The notes below the pieces were generated by a model, which did no database searches, was not told where the DNA came from, and saw only the letters and a list, made by a program, of their open reading frames with translations. Position numbers and translations under genes: made by a program. From Deltaproteobacteria bacterium (GTDB taxonomy: Bacteria > Desulfobacterota > Dissulfuribacteria > Dissulfuribacterales > S140-46), in the NCBI GenBank assembly GCA_015491585.1, contig WFVQ01000179.1, forward strand, positions 1 to 19,175: 19,175 nucleotides of DNA, given 5' to 3'. Each line of letters opens with the position of its first letter. Positions within the stretch are counted from its first letter, which is position 1. Positions 1 to 7,463 of the stretch are shown here, in pieces.

Positions 1-675
1 GTCGAACACCGGCTCCCCCAGACCCGCCGGCACCCCGAAGGCCCTCACCTCGACGATCCCGCCGGCCGAGTCCCCCTGCTGCCGGATCTCTGCCAGCCGC
101 CTCTCCATCTCCGCGACCGCGCCTGGATCAGGGCAGAAGAAGGGGCAGTCCAGGACCTCCACCGGTCCATCCGGCACATCGGCGGCAACGCCGGCCAGCT
201 CAACCGTGAGCGCCGTCACCTCTATTCCGTGCTGCGAGAGCAGCAACCCGGCCACGGCACCGGCGGCAACCCTGGCCGCGGTCTCCCTTCCAGAAGACCG
301 GCCGCCACCCCTGTGGTCCCGGATACCGTACTTCTTTAGATATGTGAGGTCCCCGTGCCCTGGCCGGAACACATCTTTCAGCCTGTCATAGGCCGAACTC
401 TTGGCGTCCCTGTTGCGTATCATCAGGGAGATGGGAGTGCCGGTGGTCTTGCCCTCAAAGACTCCAGAAAGGATCTCGACCTCGTCGGGTTCCTTCCTTG
501 TGGTGGAGGCGATGGAACCCTGGCCAGGCCTCCGCTTGTCCAGCGCCTCCTGTATCCGCTGTTCCGAGATCTCCAGGCCGGGAGGGCAGCCGTCTATGAC
601 CACCCCTATGGCCGGGCCGTGGGACTCTCCCCAGGTCGTGACCCTGAACGCCTCGCCGAAACTGTTTCCTGCCAT
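1..675 (-). CDS. aroC: Chorismate synthase, N-terminal 225 residues (cut by window edge)
   Basis: Chorismate synthase removes phosphate from 5-enolpyruvylshikimate 3-phosphate to give chorismate, using reduced FMN; it is the last step of the shikimate pathway, in the cytosol. The frame begins MAGNSFGEAFRVTTWGESHG and carries the family signatures GESHGPAIGVVIDG (about residues 17-30) and DHRGGGRSSGRETAARVAAG (about residues 120-140), the FMN/substrate-binding region. The family is about 350-390 residues long, so roughly the last 130 lie beyond base 1. The start at 675 is supported by AGAGGTGG placed 7 bases upstream. It is the last visible gene of the minus-strand block acn-aroE-aroA-aroK-aroC, 24 bases after aroK. 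The reading frame is open throughout the visible part. The identification is essentially certain. Confidence 0.97.
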   Translation of the reverse strand, partial: MAGNSFGEAFRVTTWGESHGPAIGVVIDGCPPGLEISEQRIQEALDKRRPGQGSIASTTRKEPDEVEILSGVFEGKTTGTPISLMIRNRDAKSSAYDRLKDVFRPGHGDLTYLKKYGIRDHRGGGRSSGRETAARVAAGAVAGLLLSQHGIEVTALTVELAGVAADVPDGPVEVLDCPFFCPDPGAVAEMERRLAEIRQQGDSAGGIVEVRAFGVPAGLGEPVFD

Positions 676-699
676 CAGATTCCACCTCTGCAAGGGGAG

Positions 700-1230
700 C
701 TACTGCCGCGTGAACGCAGCGGCTATCTCCTCAGCCACGTCTTCCGGGGCCACGGCCCCGGTGTCGAACTCCATGTGGGAAAACCGCCTGTATAGGGGAA
801 GACGTTCCTTCAGCACGGCCTCGACCTCGGCCTCGAGATCCTCCTCACCGGTGAGCGATGGCCTCTGGCCAGCCGTGGCTGGATCCCTTCTCATCCGTTC
901 GCAGATCACCTCTGGAGATGCCTTTAGCCATACTATCAGCGACTTGCCCGCGATCTCCTCCATCAGGTCTTGGTGCAGGACAACACCGCCCCCGCATGAC
1001 ACCACCATAGATTCATTCCTGGCCGCTATCTCTTGGATTACGGTCCTCTCCAGGCGCCTGAATCCCTCCCAGCCGTGTTCGGCCACTATCCCGGCCACAT
1101 CCTTGCCCGCGGCCTGGGTGATCAGGAGATCGGTGTCCAACAGGGGGAGTCCAAGCCTCTCTGCCACCACTTTCCCAACGGTGGTCTTGCCGCAGCAGCG
1201 GTATCCTATCAGCCATACCTGACGGCTCAT
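700..1230 (-). CDS. aroK: Shikimate kinase
   Basis: Shikimate kinase transfers phosphate from ATP to the 3-hydroxyl of shikimate, supplying the substrate of AroA next door. The 176-residue protein has the usual family length and parts: a Walker A loop GYRCCGKTT (residues 9-17), the shikimate-binding LDTD (31-34), Arg58 in the GFRRLE segment, the CGGG motif (79-82), and the lid arginine in GQRPSL. The open frame could extend 19 codons upstream, but MSRQVWLIGY gives the expected beginning. Its ATG also overlaps the aroA stop in the compact ATGA arrangement, so translation is probably coupled to aroA. The ribosome binding site is weak (AGGG directly before ATG), which fits coupling. The symbol aroK rather than aroL is a convention here. 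Confidence 0.95.
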   Translation of the reverse strand: MSRQVWLIGYRCCGKTTVGKVVAERLGLPLLDTDLLITQAAGKDVAGIVAEHGWEGFRRLERTVIQEIAARNESMVVSCGGGVVLHQDLMEEIAGKSLIVWLKASPEVICERMRRDPATAGQRPSLTGEEDLEAEVEAVLKERLPLYRRFSHMEFDTGAVAPEDVAEEIAAAFTRQ

Positions 1231-2516
1231 CCCTGGGTCATCTCGAACCACCGTTTCCAGAACTTCGGAAACGATTTGTTGACGCATTCCGGATCTTCGA
1301 TCTCCACACCCTCCACCCGCAGGCCGGCAACAGCGAACGACATGGCAATGCGGTGGTCCTCGTAGGTGGAGATCGACGCCCTATGCAGGCGCCTCCCCCC
1401 TTTGATCCTCAGCCCGTCCGCCATCTCCTCGACGTCGGCGCCCAGCTTTTTCAGCTCGGTCGCCACGGCGGAGAGCCTGTCGGTCTCCTTGATCCTGAGG
1501 TGCGGCACGTTGGTGATGACCGTCTCACCCTGGGCGAAAGCGGCAGTGACCGCCAGCGTGGGGACTACGTCAGGCCATTGGGCCATGTTTATCTCTATTC
1601 CCTTCAGCTCACCTCTTGGCGGCCCCTGTACTGTCACGCCCCCAGGCCCCTTCTCCACCGTGCATCCCATCTCCTCGAGAATGGCGGAGAAGTGGGCGTC
1701 GCCCTGGAGGGGCCGCGGGCCTATGTTGGTAACGGTGACGCGCCCTCCGGTGACCGCTGCGGCGGCCCAGAAGTAGGAGGCGCTTGAGGCATCCCCCTCT
1801 ATGGGATAGGTGGTCGGACGGTAGGCACCCTGGGGGACGCGGAAGATCCCTCCTTCCTCCTTCACGTCGATGCCGAACTCTCGCATCACCGCTATGGTGA
1901 TGTCCACGTATGGCCGGGAGACCAGGGCAGAAGAGAGCCTTATGGATGCCGCAGACCGGGCAAGGGGGGCGATGAGAAGCATGGCCGACAGAAACTGGCT
2001 GCTCTTGCTGGTGTCCAGCTCGGCCTCTCCGCCGGATATGCCTCCTCCTCTCACGATCACGGGAGGACAGTCGTTTCCGTTCTCGCACCACGCCTTCACG
2101 CCCCAGTAACTCAGCCCCTCCAGCAGCGGGGCTATGGGCCGCTCCTCCATACGCCTGGCGCCGGTGAGCTTGTACTCCCCTGAACCCAGGGCAGCAACAG
2201 CGGTCATGAATCTTATGCCGGTCCCGTTGTTGCCCATGTAGATGGGGAATGGGCAGGGCGCGACGTGCCCGCCGGTGCCGGAGACCATCCAATCGTCTCC
2301 CTCCTTCTCTACGCTCATCCCCAGATCGGAGAGGGCCTTTGCAAGGAGCAGGGTGTCATCGCTCTCTAACGGGCCGCGGAGCACGCTCACCCCCTGGGCC
2401 AGCGCAGCGGTCACCAGGGCGCGCTGGGTGATGCTCTTGGAGCCCGGAACGGCCAGGGAGTAGTCTATCCCTTTTTCCACGAACGGGGCGGTTGTCTTGT
2501 GATTGCTGACGCTCAT
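1227..2516 (-). CDS. aroA: 3-phosphoshikimate 1-carboxyvinyltransferase (EPSP synthase)
   Basis: EPSP synthase joins phosphoenolpyruvate to shikimate 3-phosphate. The 429-residue protein has the full family length. Visible motifs are PGSKSITQRAL (residues 24-34, with the catalytic lysine at 27), GNNGTGIRFM (95-104, the PEP-binding loop), WPDVVPTLAV, and KETDRLSAVATELKKLG near the C terminus. Aligned to the E. coli enzyme by eye, Gly96, Thr97 and Arg100 are kept, while the place of Pro101 is taken by Phe103. The start is supported by AAGGA seven bases before the ATG, and the gene sits 24 bases after aroE. Its stop overlaps the aroK start by four bases. The identification is secure; inhibitor sensitivity cannot be judged from sequence. 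Confidence 0.97.
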   Translation of the reverse strand: MSVSNHKTTAPFVEKGIDYSLAVPGSKSITQRALVTAALAQGVSVLRGPLESDDTLLLAKALSDLGMSVEKEGDDWMVSGTGGHVAPCPFPIYMGNNGTGIRFMTAVAALGSGEYKLTGARRMEERPIAPLLEGLSYWGVKAWCENGNDCPPVIVRGGGISGGEAELDTSKSSQFLSAMLLIAPLARSAASIRLSSALVSRPYVDITIAVMREFGIDVKEEGGIFRVPQGAYRPTTYPIEGDASSASYFWAAAAVTGGRVTVTNIGPRPLQGDAHFSAILEEMGCTVEKGPGGVTVQGPPRGELKGIEINMAQWPDVVPTLAVTAAFAQGETVITNVPHLRIKETDRLSAVATELKKLGADVEEMADGLRIKGGRRLHRASISTYEDHRIAMSFAVAGLRVEGVEIEDPECVNKSFPKFWKRWFEMTQG

Positions 2517-2540
2517 GGCTATTCCTTGGATCGTTTAGAA

Positions 2541-3383
2541 TTATTTGCAGCCCTCAGCCTTCCGCCTGCCTACCGCCTCTGTCAGCGCCTCTTCCATGAC
2601 CTTTTTGGGCGCTTCCTTGCCGGTCCAGGATTCGAACTGTGCTACCGCTTGATGAAGGAGCATGCGGAGGCCGTTTACCGTGGCGGCGCCGTGCTCTTCG
2701 GCCACTGCCAGAAGCATCGTCTTCAACGGGGCATAGACTATGTCCATCACCACCTGGAATCTGCCCACGAACTCCGGCGGCACTGGAATGGCGTCGGGTT
2801 TGGGTCCCATGCCGACGCTGGTGGTATTGACCAGCACGTCCCCGGACACCCCTTTCAAGGCCTCGGCGTCGAGACCGGACCACGATGCGCCCCACGATGA
2901 GGCCAGGGTCCTGGCCTTCTCCACGGTCCGGTTGGCCACGTGTACGCTTGCACCCGCGGACACCAGCCCGGCCACTACGGCCCTGGCCGAACCACCGGCA
3001 CCGAGGACCACTATCCTCTTTTCGGTAACCGGCAGCGCTTCCTCCAGCGCCCTGACCGCGCCCACGGCATCGGTGTTCAGGCCGAAGAGCCTGTTGTCCC
3101 TGTTCACCACGGTGTTTACGGCTCCTATCCTCCTGGCGGTCTCATCCACCTCGTCGAGGTGGGCCATCACCGCCTCCTTGTGGGGAATGGTGACCGACAT
3201 GCCCTTGACGCCCAGGGCCCTGGCCCCTTCCAAGGCACCGGCCAGGTCCTCGACGTCGAAGGCGAGATATACGGCATTGAGGCCCGCAGAGCGGAAGGCC
3301 GCGTTGTGCATGGCAGGACTCAGGCTGTGCCGCACGGGATGGCCTATGATCCCGTAGAGTTCGGTGAAGGCATCGGGGATCAT
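2541..3383 (-). CDS. aroE: Shikimate dehydrogenase (NADP+)
   Basis: AroE reduces 3-dehydroshikimate to shikimate with NADPH. The 280-residue product is of normal length. The N-terminal substrate domain shows GHPVRHSLSPAMHN (residues 14-27, shikimate-binding serines), SVTIPHKE with the catalytic Lys69, and GLNTDAVG with the catalytic Asp105. The Rossmann half shows VLGAGGSARAV (126-136) and an NRT-type motif near 151-153, which favours NADP over NAD. The ATG lies two bases after the aconitase stop, so the two genes are almost certainly co-transcribed and possibly translationally coupled. No strong separate Shine-Dalgarno is evident beyond GGGGTCCTGAGC at the end of acn. The 3-dehydroquinate-forming genes (aroB, aroD/Q) are not in the window. 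Confidence 0.96.
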   Translation of the reverse strand: MIPDAFTELYGIIGHPVRHSLSPAMHNAAFRSAGLNAVYLAFDVEDLAGALEGARALGVKGMSVTIPHKEAVMAHLDEVDETARRIGAVNTVVNRDNRLFGLNTDAVGAVRALEEALPVTEKRIVVLGAGGSARAVVAGLVSAGASVHVANRTVEKARTLASSWGASWSGLDAEALKGVSGDVLVNTTSVGMGPKPDAIPVPPEFVGRFQVVMDIVYAPLKTMLLAVAEEHGAATVNGLRMLLHQAVAQFESWTGKEAPKKVMEEALTEAVGRRKAEGCK

Positions 3384-3385
3384 GC

Positions 3386-5320
3386 TCAGGACCCCAGCTT
3401 CTCCTTGACCCAGTTGAGGAGTCCTCCCTTTGCCAAGAGCTCCCTGTCCCTCTGGGAGAGCTCCATCACCGCCTCTACCTCTTCGCCGGAGGGGAGGGTG
3501 ACGGATATGCTCTCAGCTCCGGAGAGGAGCGCCTTCTTGAGGCCCTTGATTACCACCCTGTCACCCTGGTTGAGCCTCTCGTAGTCGGCGCTCTCTCTGA
3601 ACACCAGTGGGACTATTCCAAAGTTGATGAGGTTGGCCTTGTGGATCCGCGCGAAGCTCTTCACCAGCTTGACCCGCACGCCGAGGTACCTGGGGGCCAG
3701 GGCTGCGTGCTCCCTGGAGGAGCCTTGGCCGTAATTCTCGCCTCCCACTATCATTCCGGCGCGGCCGCACCCCTTGGCCCTGGCCGGGAACCCGGGATCC
3801 ACCGCCGTAAACACGTGCTCGCTTATGGCTGGGATGTTGCTCCTGAGCGGCAGTATCTTGCTGCCCGCCGGCATGATGTGGTCTGTGGTGATGTTGTCCT
3901 CCACCTTGAGCAGGACCTCCGCCTCCAGGTCTTCTGGCAGTGGATCGAAGTCGGGCAGCGGCTTTATGTTGGGGCCGCGGACCACCTCGACGTTCGAGCC
4001 GTCCTCTGGCGGGGGTATGATTCCCACATCGTTTATTATCAGCTTTTCCGGTGTCTTCACCGCTGGCGCCTCTCCCAGTTCCCTTGGATCGGTTATGACC
4101 CCGGTTATGGCGGCCGCAACCGCTGTTTCAGGGCTGCATAGATAGACCTGGTCCTCCTTTGTGCCGCTCCTGCCGGGGAAGTTGCGGGTGAAGGTCCTGA
4201 GGGAGATGGTTCCCGTGGCCGGGGCCTGTCCCATGCCGATGCATCCAAGGCAACCAGACTGGTGTATCCTGGCCCCTGCATGGATCAGTTTCCTGAGCAG
4301 GCCGTCGGCATCGGCGTTTTCGAGCACCTGGCGCGAACCAGGATTGATCTCGAAGCTCACGAACGGGTGGACGCTCTTGCCATCCAGCGCCAGGGCGGCC
4401 ACCGCGATGTCGCGGTAGGAAGAGTTGGCGCACGATCCTATGATGACCTGTGAGACCGGCCTGCCCGCCACCTCGCGCACCGGCACCACGTTGTCCGGCG
4501 AGGAGGGGCAGGCGATCATGGGCTCAAGGTTCGAGAGGTCGATCTCTATGACCTCGGCATACTCGGCGTCAGCATCGGCCTCCAGCGGCTCCCAGTCTCC
4601 GATTCTTCCCTGGGCCTCGAGGAAGCGTCTGGTTACGTCGTCCGAGGGGAAGACGGTGCCAGTGGCTCCCAGCTCGGTGCCCAGGTTGGCTATGGCTCCC
4701 CTGTCGGTGACCGATAGGGTGGCCACTCCAGGGCCGAAGTATTCCATCACCTTGCCCACGCCGCCTTTGACGGAAAGCCTGCGGAGCAGCTCCAGGATCA
4801 CGTCCTTGGCCGACACCCAGGGCCCAAGCCTGCCGGTCAGTCTTATGCCGACCACCTGGGGCATCCTGAGGTAGAAGGGCTGCCCTGCCATAGCCATAGC
4901 CACGTCGAGGCCGCCGGCCCCCATTGCCAGCATGCCGCACCCTCCAGCGGTAGGGGTGTGGCTGTCCGAGCCGAGGAGCGTTTTCCCTGGTCTTGCGAAC
5001 CTCTCCAGGTGGACCTGGTGGCAGATGCCGTTGCCTGGCCTGGAGAAGTGGATTCCATATCTCGCGGCGACGCTCTGGAGGAACCTGTGGTCGTCGGCGT
5101 TCCTGAAGTCAGATTGGATGAGGTTGTGGTCCACATAGCTCACCGACAGTTCGGTCTTCACGCGATCTATCCCTATAGCTTCGAACTCCAGATAGGCCAT
5201 TGTGCCCGTGGCGTCCTGGGTGAGCGTCTGGTCTATTGTGATGGCGATCTGTTCTCCTGGCCTCATCTCGCCCTCGACGAGGTGGGCCGCAATGATCTTC
5301 TCGGTTACAGTGCGTCCCAT
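3386..5320 (-). CDS. Aconitate hydratase, short (Aquifex-type) monomeric form
   Basis: Aconitase interconverts citrate and isocitrate through cis-aconitate in the TCA cycle or its reductive version. The 644-residue protein is much shorter than E. coli AcnA/AcnB (about 870-890) and fits the compact, mitochondrial/Aquifex-like group. Iron-sulfur ligands are visible at Cys297 (GSCANSS) and at Cys357 and Cys360 (SGCLGCIGMG), enough for a 4Fe-4S cluster. GSDSHTPTAGG (117-127) and, in the C-terminal swivel domain, GGENYGQGSSREHAA (about 527-541) are classic substrate-binding segments, which argue against an isopropylmalate isomerase large subunit alone. The start has AGGGAGC about five bases upstream. 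It heads an operon with aroE, aroA, aroK and aroC, an uncommon partnership. A homoaconitase-like activity is possible but less likely. Confidence 0.93.
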   Translation of the reverse strand: MGRTVTEKIIAAHLVEGEMRPGEQIAITIDQTLTQDATGTMAYLEFEAIGIDRVKTELSVSYVDHNLIQSDFRNADDHRFLQSVAARYGIHFSRPGNGICHQVHLERFARPGKTLLGSDSHTPTAGGCGMLAMGAGGLDVAMAMAGQPFYLRMPQVVGIRLTGRLGPWVSAKDVILELLRRLSVKGGVGKVMEYFGPGVATLSVTDRGAIANLGTELGATGTVFPSDDVTRRFLEAQGRIGDWEPLEADADAEYAEVIEIDLSNLEPMIACPSSPDNVVPVREVAGRPVSQVIIGSCANSSYRDIAVAALALDGKSVHPFVSFEINPGSRQVLENADADGLLRKLIHAGARIHQSGCLGCIGMGQAPATGTISLRTFTRNFPGRSGTKEDQVYLCSPETAVAAAITGVITDPRELGEAPAVKTPEKLIINDVGIIPPPEDGSNVEVVRGPNIKPLPDFDPLPEDLEAEVLLKVEDNITTDHIMPAGSKILPLRSNIPAISEHVFTAVDPGFPARAKGCGRAGMIVGGENYGQGSSREHAALAPRYLGVRVKLVKSFARIHKANLINFGIVPLVFRESADYERLNQGDRVVIKGLKKALLSGAESISVTLPSGEEVEAVMELSQRDRELLAKGGLLNWVKEKLGS

Positions 5321-5355
5321 AGTTGCTCCCTTTCGATACCTGCTATTGATGTTTT

Positions 5356-5374
5356 GCGCCCTGGTAGGGGGCGC
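5356..5374. other. Hairpin in the acn 5' leader region
   Basis: GCGCCC (5356-5361) and GGGCGC (5369-5374) form a perfect six-base stem with a seven-base loop, 36 bases upstream of the acn start on the minus strand. It is not followed by a T-run on either strand, so it does not look like an intrinsic terminator. It could be part of the acn leader RNA or an operator. No function can be assigned from sequence alone. Confidence 0.4.
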
Positions 5375-5438
5375 TTGCGGTCCGTATGGTTGGAAGTAAT
5401 GACAATATCATGGGCCCCTCCAATACACAATAGAGCCG

Positions 5439-5470
5439 TTGATGCAAAAGGGTGCGATAGTTGCTATATT
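5439..5470 (+). promoter_or_regulatory. Candidate promoter of the hisHF gene
   Basis: An extended -10 element TGCTATATT (5462-5470) is preceded by TTGATG at 5439-5444. The 20-base spacer is longer than ideal, but the TGn extension can compensate for a weak -35 contact. Transcription would start near 5477, about 40 bases before the hisHF ATG. A small GC-rich inverted repeat, CCCC-ggtct-GGGG, lies in the short leader. This is inferred from consensus only. Confidence 0.4.
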
Positions 5471-5515
5471 CCCATCGACCCCGGTCTGGGGCCAAGATGC
5501 AGGAAAGGAATCGCC

Positions 5516-7096
5516 ATGAAGAGTATCACACTGCTGGATTACGGAGCCGGCAACGTCAGGAGCGTGGTGAACGCCATAGAGTCCCTTGGCTATTCCGTGC
5601 GCTTCGTTTCGGCGCCCCACGACATACTCACAGCGGAAAAGCTGGTGTTCCCTGGCGTTGGAGCCTTTGGGAGCATGATGGAGGTGCTCAGGTCCAGGGG
5701 GTTCGTGGAGCCGCTCAAGGAGTACCTGGAGGCGGGGCGGCCCTTCCTGGGCATATGTCTCGGATTGCAGGCCCTGTTCCAAGAGAGCGAGGAGGCGCCA
5801 GGGGCCGAGGGAATAGGCTTTATAAAGGGGAGAGTGAAGAGGTTCCCTTCTGGGCTCTCCGTACCCCACATGGGGTGGAACGGCATCTCGCCAGCGCAGC
5901 CTTCACGGCTCTTCCAGGGGCTGAACGGCGACGAGAAGTTCTATTTCGTCCATTCATATCACGTCGAGCCGGATGACCAGTCGGTTGCCCTCACCTTCAC
6001 CGATTATCGCCACCGTTTCGTGAGTGCCATACAGATTGGCGAGGTGGTGGCAACCCAGTTCCATCCTGAAAAGAGTGGGGAGGCCGGGCTCAGGATTCTC
6101 GCCAACTTCCTGTCCGGGACAGGCCGGGCCTGTTTGCCAGAGGCAGGGCCCAGGAAGACAAGGCTGGCCAAGAGGATCGTGGCCTGTCTTGACGTCCGTT
6201 CAAACGACCAAGGTGATCTGGTGGTGACCAAGGGGGATCAGTACGACGTCAGGGAAAAGGGAGAGGTCAGGAATCTGGGCAAGCCGGTGGAGTTGGCGGA
6301 GCGCTATTACCGCGAAGGGGCGGATGAGATCACCTTTCTCAATATCACGGCCTTCAGGGATTTCCCCCTCAAGGACATGCCAATGCTCGAGGTCCTTCGC
6401 CGCACCTCTGAGCATGTGTTCGTGCCCCTCACCATAGGCGGCGGCATCCGGGACTACGTTGACAAGGACGGCAAGGCCTACTCCGCCCTCGACGTGGCCG
6501 CGGAGTATTTCCGTTCCGGTGCGGACAAGGTCTCCATAGGGAGCGACGCGGTTCTCATCGTCGAGGCGTTCCTCGCCCGCGGCGGGCCGTCGGGCAGGAG
6601 CTCCATCGAGGAGATAGCCAGGGTTTATGGCAACCAGGCGGTGGTGATCTCGGTGGATCCAAGGAGGGTGTACGTTTCGTCGCCCGGCGACGTTCCACAC
6701 CGCACCCTGGAGACAGCCACGCCCGGGCCTGCCGGCGAGCGCTACTGCTGGTATCAGTGCACCATCAAGGGAGGCCGAGAGGGCAGGGAAGTGGACGCCA
6801 TAACCCTGGCGAAGGTGTGCGAGGAGCTGGGCGCGGGTGAGATCCTCCTGAACTGCATCGACAAGGACGGCACCAACAGCGGCTTCGACCTGGAGCTGAT
6901 CGCGGCTGTCGAGAAGGAGGTATCCATCCCTGTCATCGCCTCCAGCGGCGCAGGCAGCGCCCACCACTTCTACGAGGTCTTCAGCGCCACCGATGTGGAG
7001 GCCGCCCTGGCGGCGGGCATATTCCACCGCGGGGAGGTTGGTATAGGGGAGGTGAAGGAGTACCTTGCGGAGCGCGGGATAGAGGTCCGTCCATAG
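5516..7096 (+). CDS. hisHF: Imidazole glycerol phosphate synthase, fused HisH-HisF (eukaryotic HIS7-type)
   Basis: This single 526-residue protein performs both halves of the fifth histidine step: glutamine hydrolysis, and cyclisation of PRFAR to imidazole glycerol phosphate and AICAR. Residues 1-200 are a class I glutamine amidotransferase with Cys81 (GICLGLQ), His183 and Glu185 (FHPEKSG). A short linker (about 201-217) leads to the HisF barrel with Asp226 (ACLDVR) and Asp381 (ISVDPRRV) in the catalytic positions. The barrel is about 309 residues against about 253 for ordinary bacterial HisF. The extra segments (NDQGDLVVTKGDQYDVREKG, 230-249; DKDGKAYSALDVA, 316-328; and a stretch about 385-412) match what I recall of yeast HIS7. 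The ATG at 5516 has AGGAAAGGA upstream. The frame is open further upstream, but that stretch is antisense to acn. Both catalytic sets are intact. Confidence 0.95.
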   Translation: MKSITLLDYGAGNVRSVVNAIESLGYSVRFVSAPHDILTAEKLVFPGVGAFGSMMEVLRSRGFVEPLKEYLEAGRPFLGICLGLQALFQESEEAPGAEGIGFIKGRVKRFPSGLSVPHMGWNGISPAQPSRLFQGLNGDEKFYFVHSYHVEPDDQSVALTFTDYRHRFVSAIQIGEVVATQFHPEKSGEAGLRILANFLSGTGRACLPEAGPRKTRLAKRIVACLDVRSNDQGDLVVTKGDQYDVREKGEVRNLGKPVELAERYYREGADEITFLNITAFRDFPLKDMPMLEVLRRTSEHVFVPLTIGGGIRDYVDKDGKAYSALDVAAEYFRSGADKVSIGSDAVLIVEAFLARGGPSGRSSIEEIARVYGNQAVVISVDPRRVYVSSPGDVPHRTLETATPGPAGERYCWYQCTIKGGREGREVDAITLAKVCEELGAGEILLNCIDKDGTNSGFDLELIAAVEKEVSIPVIASSGAGSAHHFYEVFSATDVEAALAAGIFHRGEVGIGEVKEYLAERGIEVRP

Positions 7097-7116
7097 AAGT
7101 CGCAGGAGGTGTCGAA

Positions 7117-7461
7117 ATGAAGAAGAAGCTGTTGATACACGTAGCACAGAAGGAGAGATGGGAGGTCGCAGCGGTCAATGCCATCAATTTCCTGAAGGCA
7201 GGGCAAGAGGGCGATACCCTGCGGGTGAGGCTGGTAGCGAACGCCGATTCCGTGACAAGGGTGTGCTCGTGTGAGCCCGAGCTGTTCGAGAAGCTGAGGC
7301 AGGTAGTCCTGGACGGTGGCGAGATCTACCTGTGTGAGAACGCTATGGCCAAGTTCGGGGTCAAGAAGGAGGGGCTTGCCGATATCTTCAAGACCGTTCC
7401 AGCCGGCATAATGGCCCTTGTGGACATGCAGGCCGAGGGGTGGATATACGTCAGGCCATGA
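7117..7461 (+). CDS. DsrE-family small protein (COG1416-like)
   Basis: This 114-residue cytosolic protein resembles the DsrE/DsrF-like fold, a group of small proteins linked to sulfur relay, though many members have no defined role. Supporting features are the opening beta strand KKLLIHV, the region RLVANADSVTRVC, the strand IYLCENAMAKFGVKK with Cys73 at the place where DsrE-like proteins often keep a cysteine, and the closing VPAGIMALVDMQAEGWIYV. Other cysteines are 50 and 52. The start has a near-perfect AGGAGGTG, and the gene lies 20 bases after hisHF, so the two are likely co-transcribed. A direct link to histidine synthesis is not expected; the pairing may reflect only shared transcription. 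The family assignment comes from motif memory and is fairly confident; function is unknown. Confidence 0.7.
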   Translation: MKKKLLIHVAQKERWEVAAVNAINFLKAGQEGDTLRVRLVANADSVTRVCSCEPELFEKLRQVVLDGGEIYLCENAMAKFGVKKEGLADIFKTVPAGIMALVDMQAEGWIYVRP

Positions 7462-7463
7462 TT

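Noticed and set aside
1227..2516. Glyphosate tolerance from Phe103 at the E. coli Pro101 position of EPSP synthase
   Set aside because: Gly96 and Thr97 equivalents are kept, and the residue at this position varies among bacterial enzymes, so no resistance claim can be made from sequence.
4958..5515. Upstream extension of the hisHF frame by 186 codons
   Set aside because: The extension runs antisense through the start of acn and across the divergent promoter region. The HisH domain begins exactly at the ATG at 5516, which has a ribosome binding site.
6200..7147. Open minus-strand frame opposite the HisF half of hisHF
   Set aside because: It is antisense to conserved catalytic sequence, has no ribosome binding site of note, and no recognisable motif.
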